This document shows, piece after piece, positions 33,477 to 42,957 of a DNA stretch of 64,000 nt (its first letter is position 1; each line of letters begins with the position of its first letter). The translations under genes were made by a program, and so were the position numbers. Origin of the DNA: CAVPCY01 sp963770765. Its GTDB lineage: Bacteria > Actinomycetota > Coriobacteriia > Anaerosomatales > PHET01. The notes beneath the pieces are model-generated. The model made no database searches, was not told where the DNA came from, and saw only the letters and a list, made by a program, of their open reading frames with translations. The stretch covers positions 1 through 64,000 of the forward strand of contig CAVYQS010000016.1 of NCBI GenBank assembly GCA_963770765.1, written 5' to 3'.

Positions 33477-34154
33477 TCAGTCCGTGACGGTCGGACCCAG
33501 CCTGCAGGTTCGGCCCAAGGCCGCATCGCACAGCCCCACGGGGACCGTCATCCCCTGCGGTGCACAGGCGCTCCTGAGCTGCCGAAGCTCAGCGTAGAGG
33601 TGGCAGAGCGGAAGGCCGGCGACGTTCTGGTAGCACTCGTCTTCGGTGACCTGCGCCACCTGAGCTTCGATGTTGTAGGCTCCCGCGCACCCCATGAAGG
33701 TGCCCATCGCCATCCACGCTTCGATCCGGCAGTCCGAGAGCGGCTGCATCGTGACGCTGGTGACCGCCGAGAAGGTCGCTGGTTCGGCGTCGTCGGGACA
33801 CAGTACGGCGCACCCGGTGACGACCTGGTGGGTGCGACCCGACAGCGCGCGGAGCATCCGCCACGCATCCGGCTCGTCTCGAGGCTTGCCGAGCACGGCG
33901 CCGTCGAGCACGACGATGGTGTCGAAGCACAGCGTGAGCGCGTCGGCACCATGCCCCTCGAGTCTCGCAGCGGCCGCCTTCTCGGCGGCAAGGCTCTCGG
34001 CGAGTGCACGCGGGTCGCTCGCGAGAGGAGAGTCGAGGTCCTCGGGGGTGTCCACGTGCGTGCTCTCGAAGGGGACGCCCAGCCACTCGAGAAGCCGTCG
34101 CCGACGCGGTGACTGAGAAGCCAACAGCAGGGCGGTGGGGGTGCGAGGTTCCAT
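33477..34154 (-). CDS. maf: Maf family nucleoside triphosphate pyrophosphatase
   Basis: A 225-residue house-cleaning pyrophosphatase that hydrolyses non-canonical NTPs. The signature LASQSPRRRRLLEWLG opens the protein. The catalytic Asp lies in CFDTIVVLDGAVLGKP, and the GAYNIEAQ and NVAGLPL segments close the fold. It is rich in Cys in the second half, as in some Maf homologues. Confidence 0.92.
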   Translation of the reverse strand: MEPRTPTALLLASQSPRRRRLLEWLGVPFESTHVDTPEDLDSPLASDPRALAESLAAEKAAAARLEGHGADALTLCFDTIVVLDGAVLGKPRDEPDAWRMLRALSGRTHQVVTGCAVLCPDDAEPATFSAVTSVTMQPLSDCRIEAWMAMGTFMGCAGAYNIEAQVAQVTEDECYQNVAGLPLCHLYAELRQLRSACAPQGMTVPVGLCDAALGRTCRLGPTVTD

Positions 34155-34274
34155 CGGCCCATGGTAGCGCAGGACGGGCGCGCGAAGGGAGCGCGTGCCG
34201 AGGGGGGACTGCGCCTATAATGAGCGGGACGGATGCGGGCCCGACCGGTGTGGTGAGCGAGGAGGACCTGGAGC

Positions 34275-36386
34275 GTGTGCGCAGCATCCCACACAGACAC
34301 GGTGCCAGACGTCGTCGAGCGCTTCCTCAAGGCCCTGATCGTGGCGAACAAGGCGGTGGGGCTCTACCCGCCTTCGAGTACGATTCCGCGCGACACCTCT
34401 GAGGAAGCCGCTGCGGTCTTGCGCGAGGCGCTGAGGGAACGCTCCGAGCTCGTCTTGGGAGTCACCAAGGAGGGGATGACCTTCGACGGTGCGGTCATCG
34501 TCCAGGGCAGAGCCGCCTACGCCAACTTCGCGCTCGAGCTGTACAACCGACGGCTGGCAGAGGTCCGCTTCCATGTGGGCACCTCGTCCCAGGACATTCT
34601 GGCGCTGCTCTCGGTCGTCAAGCTCGGTCCCGCGGAGATAGACGAGGCAGGGGGCTTCGAGAGCCGGCTGTGGGAGCGCAACGTCACGTCGATAACCGTC
34701 ACCGAAGTGCGCGTGACGATCGTCGATGCCCACGCACACGGCGACGCGCCCCTCACTCGTGCGCAGATCGACCATGCGCTGGGTCTCGCGCAGTCCGGCA
34801 GGGGGCGCGACAAGATCGTGCTCGAGCGTTTTCTGGGCGATCCGGCCGCGGTCGCCGAGTATCTGGGTTCGCTCTACGAAGAGACGGGGTCGGTCACTCA
34901 GGTGGCAGCGCGCTTCTCCTTGCTGGCGGCGATCGCTGAGGCCGGCGTCGAGTTCGAGGTGAGCGTGCCGCGCACCCTGGCCGATGCACTGTCGTGCATC
35001 GACGCCACGCTGCGTTCGGGTCTGCTGCTCGACGACATCCTGCCCGAAGCTCGCGAGAACGAGCAGCTCGCCGACGTCCTCCGTCAGATCGAGGTCGATG
35101 ACGTCTTCCGGATGATCACCGCCGGTGTCGACCCCAACGACCCGCCGATCGGCTCGCTTGCCCGCGCCGTGCGTCAGGTCGAGGCGCTGTCTATGGGAAG
35201 TCCCGGCGACATCGAGTCCGCTGCGGGAGCTGCGATGCACGCGGCGGGGATGAGTGAGTCGGCGGTCTCGGATGTGCTGAGCTCCGCTCGGCCCACGAAG
35301 GTCACGATCAGACCTCTTCACGTCGAGCCGGAGCAAGAGGATGCGCCGACGGTCGTCACGCACGCGTTCACACCGCTCACCGACGACGAACTCGCGATGC
35401 TCCCGGAGCTCGAAGAGCTGCGCCGGGAGGCCGCACGCGGCGTCACCGACGGCGACGTTGCGCTCGCGTTGGTGGCGCTCGTCGCCGCCGACGCGCGCCA
35501 GGACCGCTTCGCCGAGACGATGACGTCGCTCGACGCCGCGCTGAACCTCGTGGTCGAACGCGGAGAGATCGATGCCGCGGCCGATGTCGCCGAGGCGCTG
35601 GGTGCGGCCGCGTGCGACCCGGGGTTCACCCAGGACCAGAAGGACCGCCTCGAGGCGGCGGTGGCGCGTCTGGCCAAGCCGAGCGATGTCAAGGCGATCG
35701 TCGCGACGCTGCGAACGAGTCCGGCAGACAGCCCCGAGCACTCGTCGGCGGCGCGCCTGCTGGAGTCCCTCGGACCGCGTGCGATCGAGCCCATGTTCGA
35801 ACAGCTTGCCGACGAGCAGGAGATGGCCGCTCGCAAGTCGCTCATCGACCTGCTCTCGGGGATCGCGCCGCGCTACATCACCGAGGTGGGCGAACGCGTC
35901 GCCGACAACCGCTGGTATGTCGTTCGCAACGTCGTGTCGATTCTCGGCGCGACCCGCTCTTCCTCGGCGATTCCGTACCTGGAGCGAACACTGAGGAATC
36001 CCGAGCCGCGCGTGCGCCGGGAGACCATCCGGGCACTGGCCAACATCAACGACCGTTTCGCTCACCAGATGCTCGTATCGGCACTCACCGATGAAGACCC
36101 GCAGAACGTCCAGCTCGCTGCGCGCTACCTGGGAGCCGCTCGCGTCGACTTCGCGATACCGGCGCTGGAACGCGTAGCCAAGGGCGAAGGGTACGGCAAC
36201 CGCGACGCAGGACCGCGGGTCGAGGCGATCGAGGCGCTCGGCCGGATGGGCGCGGTCAGCGCCTTGCCCACGCTCGAGGCGCTCGCGGGAAGGCGCTCGC
36301 TGCTCCAGGGCGGCAAGATGAGAGAGATCCGTACGGCTGCCGAGGCGGCGGTCCAGCGCGTGAAGACACGGGGAGGCACGGCGTGA
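34275..36386 (+). CDS. HEAT-repeat protein with an N-terminal module shared with the next gene
   Basis: A 703-residue soluble protein starting at a GTG with GAGGAGGAC upstream. Residues 1 to about 165 form a module with LKALIVANKAVGLYPPSS and TFDGAVIVQGRAAY that resembles the N-terminus of the next protein. The middle is helical. The last 300 residues contain HEAT-like repeats, for example IEPMFEQLADEQEMAARKSL, VRRETIRALANINDRF and VEAIEALGRMGAVSALPTL. HEAT arrays bind proteins. The stop overlaps the start of the HD-GYP gene, so they are one operon and probably one pathway, perhaps signalling. The function is not known. Confidence 0.8.
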   Translation: MCAASHTDTVPDVVERFLKALIVANKAVGLYPPSSTIPRDTSEEAAAVLREALRERSELVLGVTKEGMTFDGAVIVQGRAAYANFALELYNRRLAEVRFHVGTSSQDILALLSVVKLGPAEIDEAGGFESRLWERNVTSITVTEVRVTIVDAHAHGDAPLTRAQIDHALGLAQSGRGRDKIVLERFLGDPAAVAEYLGSLYEETGSVTQVAARFSLLAAIAEAGVEFEVSVPRTLADALSCIDATLRSGLLLDDILPEARENEQLADVLRQIEVDDVFRMITAGVDPNDPPIGSLARAVRQVEALSMGSPGDIESAAGAAMHAAGMSESAVSDVLSSARPTKVTIRPLHVEPEQEDAPTVVTHAFTPLTDDELAMLPELEELRREAARGVTDGDVALALVALVAADARQDRFAETMTSLDAALNLVVERGEIDAAADVAEALGAAACDPGFTQDQKDRLEAAVARLAKPSDVKAIVATLRTSPADSPEHSSAARLLESLGPRAIEPMFEQLADEQEMAARKSLIDLLSGIAPRYITEVGERVADNRWYVVRNVVSILGATRSSSAIPYLERTLRNPEPRVRRETIRALANINDRFAHQMLVSALTDEDPQNVQLAARYLGAARVDFAIPALERVAKGEGYGNRDAGPRVEAIEALGRMGAVSALPTLEALAGRRSLLQGGKMREIRTAAEAAVQRVKTRGGTA

Positions 36387-37816
36387 TGACACCGGACCCG
36401 TCCGTGCGACCGATGAGCCCGGGGACGCGCGACGTGACCACTCGGCGCTACTCGGCAGAGCAGATAGGGCTCGCCCGCGAGCTCGTGGCTCGCATCTCGG
36501 GAGCCCGTCGCGCCTCGAAGTTCTATCCCGCCGGGCACCCCGCGTTCGACGCGGCCATCACGGACCTGCAGGCCGCGATCGACCCGTACCTGCGCGACGG
36601 AGTACAGATACAGCTGGGCTTCGTCGACGGCGAGATCCTCATGGGCGAGCAGCTGCTCACCGAGGAAAGCGTCGCGTACGTCCAGCTCTCATCGGATCTG
36701 GCGGAGCTCGGGGTGGGTTCGCTCACCATCAGCCCGGGCGTCAGCGCCGAGGAACTCGCCCGAGCGATGAGGCTGCTGGGTCTCTCCCCCGCGGACCTGG
36801 CTGAAGCCGGCGGCCTTGCGGCGGCGGTTGAGGCGGGCGGCTTCGCGCAGGTGTCGATCGGGTCGATGCGCATGGTCGAACGCGACCAGGGCGAGCAGTT
36901 CACGATGCCGGCGAGCGCTCGCGCCGCATATCGGAGCTCGGTGGCGCTCATTCACGAGTTCGACGATGTCGTGGCGGGCGAGGCCGAGATAGACCCGGGC
37001 AAGATCGATTCGGCGGTACGGGCGTTGATCGACAACGTCTTGGGCAACCGTGACGCGATGGTGCAGCTTGCGGGCGTTCGCGACCACGACCACTACACCT
37101 ACCAGCATTCGGCGAACGTCGCCGCGCTGTCCTTGGCGATCGGGTCGATGATCTCGACCGAGCCGTCGTTCATGAGCAGCCTCGGGGTCGGGGCGCTCCT
37201 GCACGACGTGGGCAAGCTCGCGGTCGATGCCGCCATCATCAACAAGGCGGGGTCGCTCACGCCCGAGGAGTGGGAACAGATGCGTCGCCATCCGGTCGAT
37301 GGGGCCGAGATCGTGTCGGCACTTCCCGGGGTGGACAAGGCCGCCGTCGTGGCGATCGCCGAGCACCACATGCGCTACGACGGAGCGGGCTATCCGTCGC
37401 GCACACCGGTTCGCCGGCAACACCTCGTGAGCCGCATCGTCGCCGTGGCCGATGCCTACGACGCGATGACCTCCCGCCGCTCGTACTCGGCGGCCCGACT
37501 CCCCGACGAGGCGATGAGCCTCCTGGTCAAGGGCTCGGGGACCTCGCTCGATCCCGCGCTCGTCCGCCTCTTCGTGCGGCTGATGGGTGTCTACCCGCCG
37601 CGCTCGATCGTGCGTCTGAGCGGCGGCGAGGTCGCTATCGTCATGCAGGCGAACGCCGAGACCCCGGCACGACCGGTGGTGCGGATCGTCGCAGCGCCCT
37701 CCGGGGCTCTGATCGACCCGACCGATGTCGACCTGGCCACAACGCCCGAGCTCAGCGTCCACGTGTGTCTCGACCCCCGGACCGTGAACATCGACATAGA
37801 CGCATACGTGAACTGA
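36386..37816 (+). CDS. HD-GYP domain phosphodiesterase
   Basis: A 476-residue protein: an N-terminal module (about 25-165) related to that of the preceding HEAT protein, then an HD-GYP domain (about 205-400). The metal ligands His241 (YQHSAN), HD at 273-274 (LLHDVGK) and HH in AEHHMRYDG, with GYP at 335-337, are all present, so it should hydrolyse a cyclic dinucleotide, typically c-di-GMP. A C-terminal beta-rich tail follows. The start could be the ATG at 36386 or the GTG one codon earlier. It is translationally coupled to the HEAT gene. Confidence 0.9.
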   Translation: MTPDPSVRPMSPGTRDVTTRRYSAEQIGLARELVARISGARRASKFYPAGHPAFDAAITDLQAAIDPYLRDGVQIQLGFVDGEILMGEQLLTEESVAYVQLSSDLAELGVGSLTISPGVSAEELARAMRLLGLSPADLAEAGGLAAAVEAGGFAQVSIGSMRMVERDQGEQFTMPASARAAYRSSVALIHEFDDVVAGEAEIDPGKIDSAVRALIDNVLGNRDAMVQLAGVRDHDHYTYQHSANVAALSLAIGSMISTEPSFMSSLGVGALLHDVGKLAVDAAIINKAGSLTPEEWEQMRRHPVDGAEIVSALPGVDKAAVVAIAEHHMRYDGAGYPSRTPVRRQHLVSRIVAVADAYDAMTSRRSYSAARLPDEAMSLLVKGSGTSLDPALVRLFVRLMGVYPPRSIVRLSGGEVAIVMQANAETPARPVVRIVAAPSGALIDPTDVDLATTPELSVHVCLDPRTVNIDIDAYVN

Positions 37817-37835
37817 CGTCCTCGAGGAGGACCTG

Positions 37836-40603
37836 ATGGCCCAAGCACGCAACAGGCTCGCACCGACCATCATGGCGGTCGCCGCCACACTGTTCTTCAT
37901 CGTCATCCCGCTCGTGCAGTGGGCCATTCGCGTCTGGACCGACTACCTCTGGTACGTGGACCTGGGGCAGCAGGCGGTCTTTGTGACCCGTATCGTTTCG
38001 CAGCTCGCTCTCGGTGGCATCTTCGCCGTGGCGGCGTTCGTGGTGCTCTACGGCACGATGCTGGTGGCTCGCAAGATGGCGCCTCGCGCCGTGCCGATCG
38101 GAATGCCCGAAGGTACGCCGCCGCAGGTCGAGATCGTGATAGACCGCCTGCGCGGTACCGCCGGCCCGTGGATCGACCGCGGGATCCTTGTTGTCGCCGC
38201 CGTCATGGCGTTCTTCAATGGCGTGGGCATGGCGTCTCAGTGGGAGACGTACCGGCTGTGGCTCGGCCGCGTGGCCTTCGGAGAGACGGACCCCCAGTTC
38301 GGGCAGGACATCGGTTTCTATGTGTTCACGCTGCCGATAGCCGAGAGCGTCCTGGCCTGGGCGACCGACCTGCTCGTGCTGGCGCTCATACTCACCGCGC
38401 TCGTCCACCTGATCGACGGCGCGATCCAGCCGTGGGCGCGGCTGCGGGGCTTCGCGCCGCACGTCAAGGCGCATCTCTCGGTCATCGCCGCCGCGCTGAT
38501 CGCAACAAGGGCGTTCGCCTACTGGATCGACATCTACAACCTGAACTTCTCGCCTCGCGGTCAGGTCACGGGCGCCTCCTACACCGACATAACGGCCCAG
38601 TTGCCGGCGTATCGGATCCTGATCGTGATCTCGCTGCTGACGGCGGCGCTGCTGCTCTTCAACATCCGCTACAAGGGCTGGCGCCTCCCGGCCATCGCAC
38701 TGGGCGTATGGGTCGGCGCCGCGATCCTGCTCGGCGGGGTGTGGCCGGCGGTCGTCCAGCGACTCGTGGTCGTCCCCAACGAGTCGTCGCGCGAGGCACC
38801 CTACATCGAGCGCAACATCGCGATGACACGGGACGCGTTCGGAATCGCAGATGTGAAGGGGCTCGAGTTCGAGGCCGCCGAGAACCTCACCCCCGAGCAG
38901 GTCGTCGAGAACCGCGTGACGCTCTCCAACGTCAGGCTGTGGGACCCCGACATCGTGAAGCAGGGCTTCGGTCAGCTTCAGACGATCCGGCCGTACTACG
39001 AGTTCAGCGACGTCGACGTGGACCGCTACGAGATCAACGGGCAGACGAGGCAGGTGCTCGTCTCGGCGCGGGAGATGAACTCGTCACTGCTCGCCGAGCA
39101 GGCACAGACGTGGGTCAACCGCCACTTGGTCTACACGCACGGCTCGGGCGTCGTCATGTCGCCGGCGGCCGAGTTCGACAGCAGGGGACTCCCGCGCTTC
39201 GTGATCGGCAACATCCCGCCGCGAGTGGCGAGCGAGGTCGCGTCGGGATCGCCCGATCTGGAGATCGACCAGCCGCGCATCTACTTCGGCGAGTCAACGA
39301 CCGACTACGTGGTCGTGAAGACCACGCGCCCCGAGTTCGACTACCCCAAGGGCGACGAGAACGCCTTCTACACCTACCAGCACGACGGCGGAATCTCGGT
39401 GGGCGGGCTCGGCAGGCGCATCGCGCTGGCGATCAGGCTCGGCTCGAGCCAGCTCCTCTTCTCCGAGTACATCCTGCCCGACAGCCGCGTGCTGATGAAG
39501 CGCGATATCACGACACGTCTCGAGGAGCTCGCTCCGTGGCTGTCGTATGAGGACGATCCGTATCCGGTGCTCACCGACGGCGGCATCGTGTGGGTCATGG
39601 ACGCATACACGAGCTCGGACCGCTATCCGTACTCGCAGATGCTGGGCGGACAGGGCGGGATCAACTACCTGCGCAACTCGGTCAAGATCACGGTCGATGC
39701 ATACACGGGTGAGACGACCTTCTACGCCTTCGACGAACAGGACCCGGTGCTGCAGGCGTGGCGCAACGTCTTCCCCACGCTGGTGACCGACGGTTCCGAG
39801 ATCCCCGACGGGATCCGCTCGCACCTTCGCTATCCGCAGGGGCTCTTCTCGGCACAGGCCGACGTCTATCGCACGTACCACATGACCAACGCGAACACGT
39901 TCTACAACAAGGAGGACCAGTGGGAGATCCCCGGCGAGCGCCAGGGGTCGCCCATGGAGCCGTTCTTCGTGTTGCTGCAGCTTCCGGGCGCGTCGGAGCG
40001 AGCACTTCTACATGATGCAGCCGTACACGCGCGCGCAACCGTGACAACATGATCGGGTGGATGGCGGCTTCGAGCGATCCGGTGAACTACGGTGAGCGCA
40101 CCGTCTTCCAGTTCCCCAAGGAGCGGGTGATATTCGGGCCTGAACAGGTCAGTGCGCGCATCAACCAAGACCCGCTGATCTCGCCGCAGCTGTCGCTATG
40201 GAACCAGCGCGGCAGCAGCGTGATCTTCGGCAAGATGCAGGTCATCCCGATCGAGGACTCGATCGTCTACATCCAGCCGCTGTTCCTGCAGGCCGAGCAG
40301 ACCGCCATCCCCGAGCTCACCCGGGTCATCGTCTCCTACTCCGACAAGGTCGAGATGGAACGCACGCTGGAGGACGCGCTGCTCAAGGTCTTCGGCCAGG
40401 ACGCGCCGCCCACCACCGAGACGACCGGCACCCCGGGTCCGGACGAAGGCCCGGCGGCGGATGCAGCGGCGGCTTCGAAGCTCTACGCCGAGGCGCTCGC
40501 CGCGCAGCGTGAGGGCGACTGGGCCACGTACGGGGAGAAGATCGAGCAACTGGGTGAGGTGCTCAAGGGCCTGGCCGGAGCCGAGGAGACCTCCACGCCG
40601 TAG
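37836..40603 (+). CDS. UPF0182 family membrane protein, with a frame break
   Basis: A large UPF0182 (COG1615) protein of about 920 residues, found mainly in actinobacteria and cyanobacteria; function unknown. About seven helices occupy the first 320 residues (N-terminal WAIRVWTDYLWYVDLG is typical). A long extracytoplasmic part follows with the family segments DYVVVKTTRPEFDYPKG and MSPAAEFDSRGLPRF. The frame breaks near 40000 and again near 40040. The family sequence continues in another frame through NMIGWMAASSDP to the stop at 40603, with an acidic tail. Two nearby indels explain this. GAGGAGGACC precedes the ATG. Confidence 0.88.
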
Positions 40604-40638
40604 TCCGGCTCCCGCCGATCACAGCGCCGCCGCACGAC

Positions 40639-40673
40639 ACGCCCCCGGAGGTGCACGCCCGGGGGCGTTGTTT
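40639..40673 (+). terminator. Rho-independent terminator after UPF0182
   Basis: ACGCCCCCGG (40639-40648) pairs with CCGGGGGCGT (40659-40668), followed by TGTTT. Confidence 0.8.
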
Positions 40674-40701
40674 ATCAGTTTGGCAACGTCTCTGGTATAC
40701 T
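40672..40701 (+). promoter_or_regulatory. Promoter of the RlpA-like gene
   Basis: TTATCA (40672-40677) and TATACT (40696-40701) are 18 bases apart. The expected start near 40708 would give a leader of about 345 bases. Confidence 0.5.
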
Positions 40702-40707
40702 GGTATG

Positions 40708-41054
40708 AGTTGGAAGTTGATATCGATGCGACTCTGTTTCGTTCGGCCGGCAGACGACCGGTACGGCCGAGGGATCTGCGAAGCAGGGTCGGGAGATGAC
40801 GAACCGGTCGGATCGGCCAGGACGAGGCCGCACGTACGTGTGACGGCAGAGTACGACCGAGATGCAGATTCGCAGGTCCAAAGCTAAAAGCATAGCGCTT
40901 CTCTGGCACACGACGACGGCCCCATGTGAGGCACGTCCAGCCGGATGCGAGGCAGCTATTCACTCACCACCGCACTCCGCTGCTCGGGTATTCCATTGCC
41001 CCTTCGCGCCTTCCGGGCCTTCGTCAGCACTGTCCCCAAACGCGGAGGAACCTC
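40708..41054 (+). other. Long unexplained leader of the RlpA-like gene
   Basis: About 347 bases lie between the predicted start point and the TTG start codon, with no protein-like reading frame. There are local inverted repeats, for example GGCCGG/CCGGTACGGCC near 40742-40766. Leaders of actinobacterial cell-wall genes often hold c-di-AMP riboswitches, but I could not recognise that motif here. Confidence 0.4.
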
Positions 41055-41642
41055 TTGAGGTCACGCACGAAACCCAATCGTCTGCTCCCCGTCGCCGTCT
41101 CGGCGCTGGGAGCCGTCGCGATCCTCACCGTGGCAGTCGCCGGGTTCACCGGCTGGCCCCCGGCTCGAGCGATCGCCGCGACAACCGAGCGCCCGACGGT
41201 CAGCGCCGTGATGCTCGGCGTCGACGAAAGCACGGCCGTGGCGATCGGGCCGGAGGTGCCCATCGACGACAAGTTCGAGACGCACCTGGCCACCGCGACC
41301 GCACTGACGGGGGCCAGGCTTCTGGCTCCTGCAGCCAAGAGATCCGCGAAGGCCGCTTCCGGCACCTGGCGCAAGGCACGCGCGTCCTGGTACGGCCCCG
41401 GCCTCTACGGCAACGGAATGGCCGGCGGCGGCAAGCTCAAGCGCAACAGCATGGTGGTCGCGCACCGCAGCCTGCCCTTTGGCACCAAGATCGAGTTCAA
41501 GTACAAGGGCCGTTCGGTGACGGCGGTGGTCAGGGACCGCGGCCCCTTCATCAAGGGACGCACGTTCGACTTGGGTCCGGGCACGGCCAAGGCGCTGCGG
41601 TTCAGCGGCGTGGGCACGATCACGTACAAGATCATCAAGTAG
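41055..41642 (+). CDS. RlpA-like double-psi beta-barrel protein (septal/cell-wall associated)
   Basis: A 195-residue secreted protein. An N-terminal signal or anchor helix (about residues 12-34) is followed by a low-complexity linker and a C-terminal RlpA/DPBB domain (about 105-195) with ASWYGPGLYGNGMAGG, AHRSLPFGTKIEF and VRDRGPFIKGRTFDLG. RlpA domains cut or bind naked glycan strands of peptidoglycan; the catalytic-site Asp in RDRGP is present. The start is a TTG at 41055 with GGAGGAA five bases upstream; no better start exists. It has its own promoter and a long leader. Confidence 0.88.
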   Translation: MRSRTKPNRLLPVAVSALGAVAILTVAVAGFTGWPPARAIAATTERPTVSAVMLGVDESTAVAIGPEVPIDDKFETHLATATALTGARLLAPAAKRSAKAASGTWRKARASWYGPGLYGNGMAGGGKLKRNSMVVAHRSLPFGTKIEFKYKGRSVTAVVRDRGPFIKGRTFDLGPGTAKALRFSGVGTITYKIIK

Positions 41643-41671
41643 TCACCGCGCATCCCCCTCAGTCACCACAG

Positions 41672-41704
41672 GCGACGGCGCGCACCACTCGGTGTCGCCG
41701 TCGC
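41672..41704 (+). terminator. Hairpin after the RlpA-like gene
   Basis: GCGACGGCG (41672-41680) pairs with CGCCGTCGC (41696-41704), with a nested CACC/GGTG pair inside. No U-tract follows, so termination is possible but not certain. Confidence 0.5.
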
Positions 41705-41804
41705 TGCGTATCCGCGACGCTCCACGCGGCGGGGCCGGGCTTGGTTGGGGTACCTTTACACCACATGGTCGCTTTCGCGATTGGATGCAGGAGGATCGCC
41801 CGAG

Positions 41805-42179
41805 ATGACTGAGACCCAAGAGACGCCGCGCGAGCCGCTACCACCGGAACCGGAACTGCCCGAGGAGAATCCCCGGGCGACGGTGGCTGACGCGGTGGCG
41901 GACTTCGTACAGCTGTTCGTCGACTACGTGCGACAAGAGACCGACGCCGTGGTTCGCGAGAAGGTCGTTCTGCCCACACAGAAGGCAGGGCAGGTCGTCG
42001 CGTTCGCCCTGGCAGCAGCGCTCGTGCTGTTCCTGGGCGTCGGCTACATCTCTGTCTCCGCGATGATGCTGCTCGCGTACTACGTCGGCTGGATCGCCGC
42101 ATTGGCGATCATCGGCAGCCTCCTGGTCGCGGGTGCTGGAGGACTCACCTACGCCAAGATGAGGAGCATACAGAAATGA
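41805..42179 (+). CDS. Phage-holin-superfamily-like membrane protein
   Basis: A 124-residue protein: acidic proline-rich N-terminus, an amphipathic segment (about 28-60), then two hydrophobic helices (about 62-85 and 90-115). This is the layout of actinobacterial 'holin superfamily' membrane proteins, which are host genes of unknown function rather than phage lysis genes. AGGAGG lies nine bases before the ATG. It overlaps the next small gene by four bases. Confidence 0.75.
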   Translation: MTETQETPREPLPPEPELPEENPRATVADAVADFVQLFVDYVRQETDAVVREKVVLPTQKAGQVVAFALAAALVLFLGVGYISVSAMMLLAYYVGWIAALAIIGSLLVAGAGGLTYAKMRSIQK

Positions 42180-42418
42180 CCGAGCAGGGGAGCACGTCAG
42201 AGCTCGCTCCGAGAATCACCCTCGACGACGTCAAGCACCGTGCCGAGGCCATCAAGGACATGGCTGTCTCGGATGCCAAGGACGCCGTCGCCAAGGTGAC
42301 CGATGCCGATCTCACCAAGAAGGTCCTGATCGTCGCCGGTGTGGTGATCTTCGCCGCGTCGTTCGCCTACTACCTCGGGACACGCTCGGCGCGCGTTCGT
42401 GTCGAGGACGTCTATTAG
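42176..42418 (+). CDS. Small single-helix membrane protein
   Basis: An 80-residue protein with one hydrophobic helix (about residues 49-68) after a charged N-terminal half (DDVKHRAEAIKDMAVSDAKDAV). It overlaps the preceding holin-like gene by four bases and is therefore its translational partner. Function unknown. Confidence 0.75.
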   Translation: MTEQGSTSELAPRITLDDVKHRAEAIKDMAVSDAKDAVAKVTDADLTKKVLIVAGVVIFAASFAYYLGTRSARVRVEDVY

Positions 42419-42425
42419 ACCCACC

Positions 42426-42905
42426 GTGAACGAACTGATCTCGATCGACCGGATCGACGTGTCCGAGCGGGTGCTCGAGGCGCGCGTGCGCGTTCACGAC
42501 CCGAGCCGATTCAGGACATCAGCGGCGCCGGACCTCGCCGACAGGCTCTCCTCGCTGCTGCCCGGGCTGGCACGGCACAGCTGTGAGAACGACGACGGCC
42601 TCGACTTCCTGCGCGAGCTTCGCGACACCGAGCTCGCCCACTGCGTGGAGCACGTCGCTGCCGAGCTGATGGCCCTCTCCGGCTCTCCGCGGTCGCTGAG
42701 AGCGCAGACCTCGTGGGACTTCTCGGTCGATGGTTCGGGTGTCTACCGGATCTCGCTCGCCTTCGACGACGACCTGGTCGCGATGGCCGCACTGCGCGAG
42801 GGCGTAGGCGTGGTCGAATGGGCGGCCGGAGTGCGGGCCGAGAAGCCCGACGTGGACGCGATCGCGAGCCGCCTGCGCACGCTTCGAGCCGTGCCGGGCG
42901 CGTGA
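42426..42905 (+). CDS. Cyanophycin-synthetase-like N-terminal domain protein
   Basis: A 159-residue soluble protein starting at a GTG seven bases after the preceding stop. The segment ELAHCVEHVAAELMALSG and the IDVSERVLEARVRV opening resemble the small N-terminal domain found in front of cyanophycin synthetases and related Mur-ligase-like proteins, here without the ligase. In whole synthetases this domain helps bind the polymer. What the free domain does is unknown. Confidence 0.6.
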   Translation: MNELISIDRIDVSERVLEARVRVHDPSRFRTSAAPDLADRLSSLLPGLARHSCENDDGLDFLRELRDTELAHCVEHVAAELMALSGSPRSLRAQTSWDFSVDGSGVYRISLAFDDDLVAMAALREGVGVVEWAAGVRAEKPDVDAIASRLRTLRAVPGA

Positions 42906-42921
42906 GCCGCTTCGGCCTTGT

Positions 42922-42951
42922 TTGACCTGCTCGCGAAGCCGGTGCTAGAGT
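42922..42951 (+). promoter_or_regulatory. Promoter of the T-box leader
   Basis: TTGACC (42922-42927) and TAGAGT (42946-42951) are separated by 18 bases; transcription should start near 42958. Confidence 0.65.
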
Positions 42952-42957
42952 TGCCGC

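Noticed and set aside
40708..41054. c-di-AMP (ydaO) riboswitch before the RlpA-like gene
   Set aside because: Expected by context, but I could not find the conserved segments of that motif.
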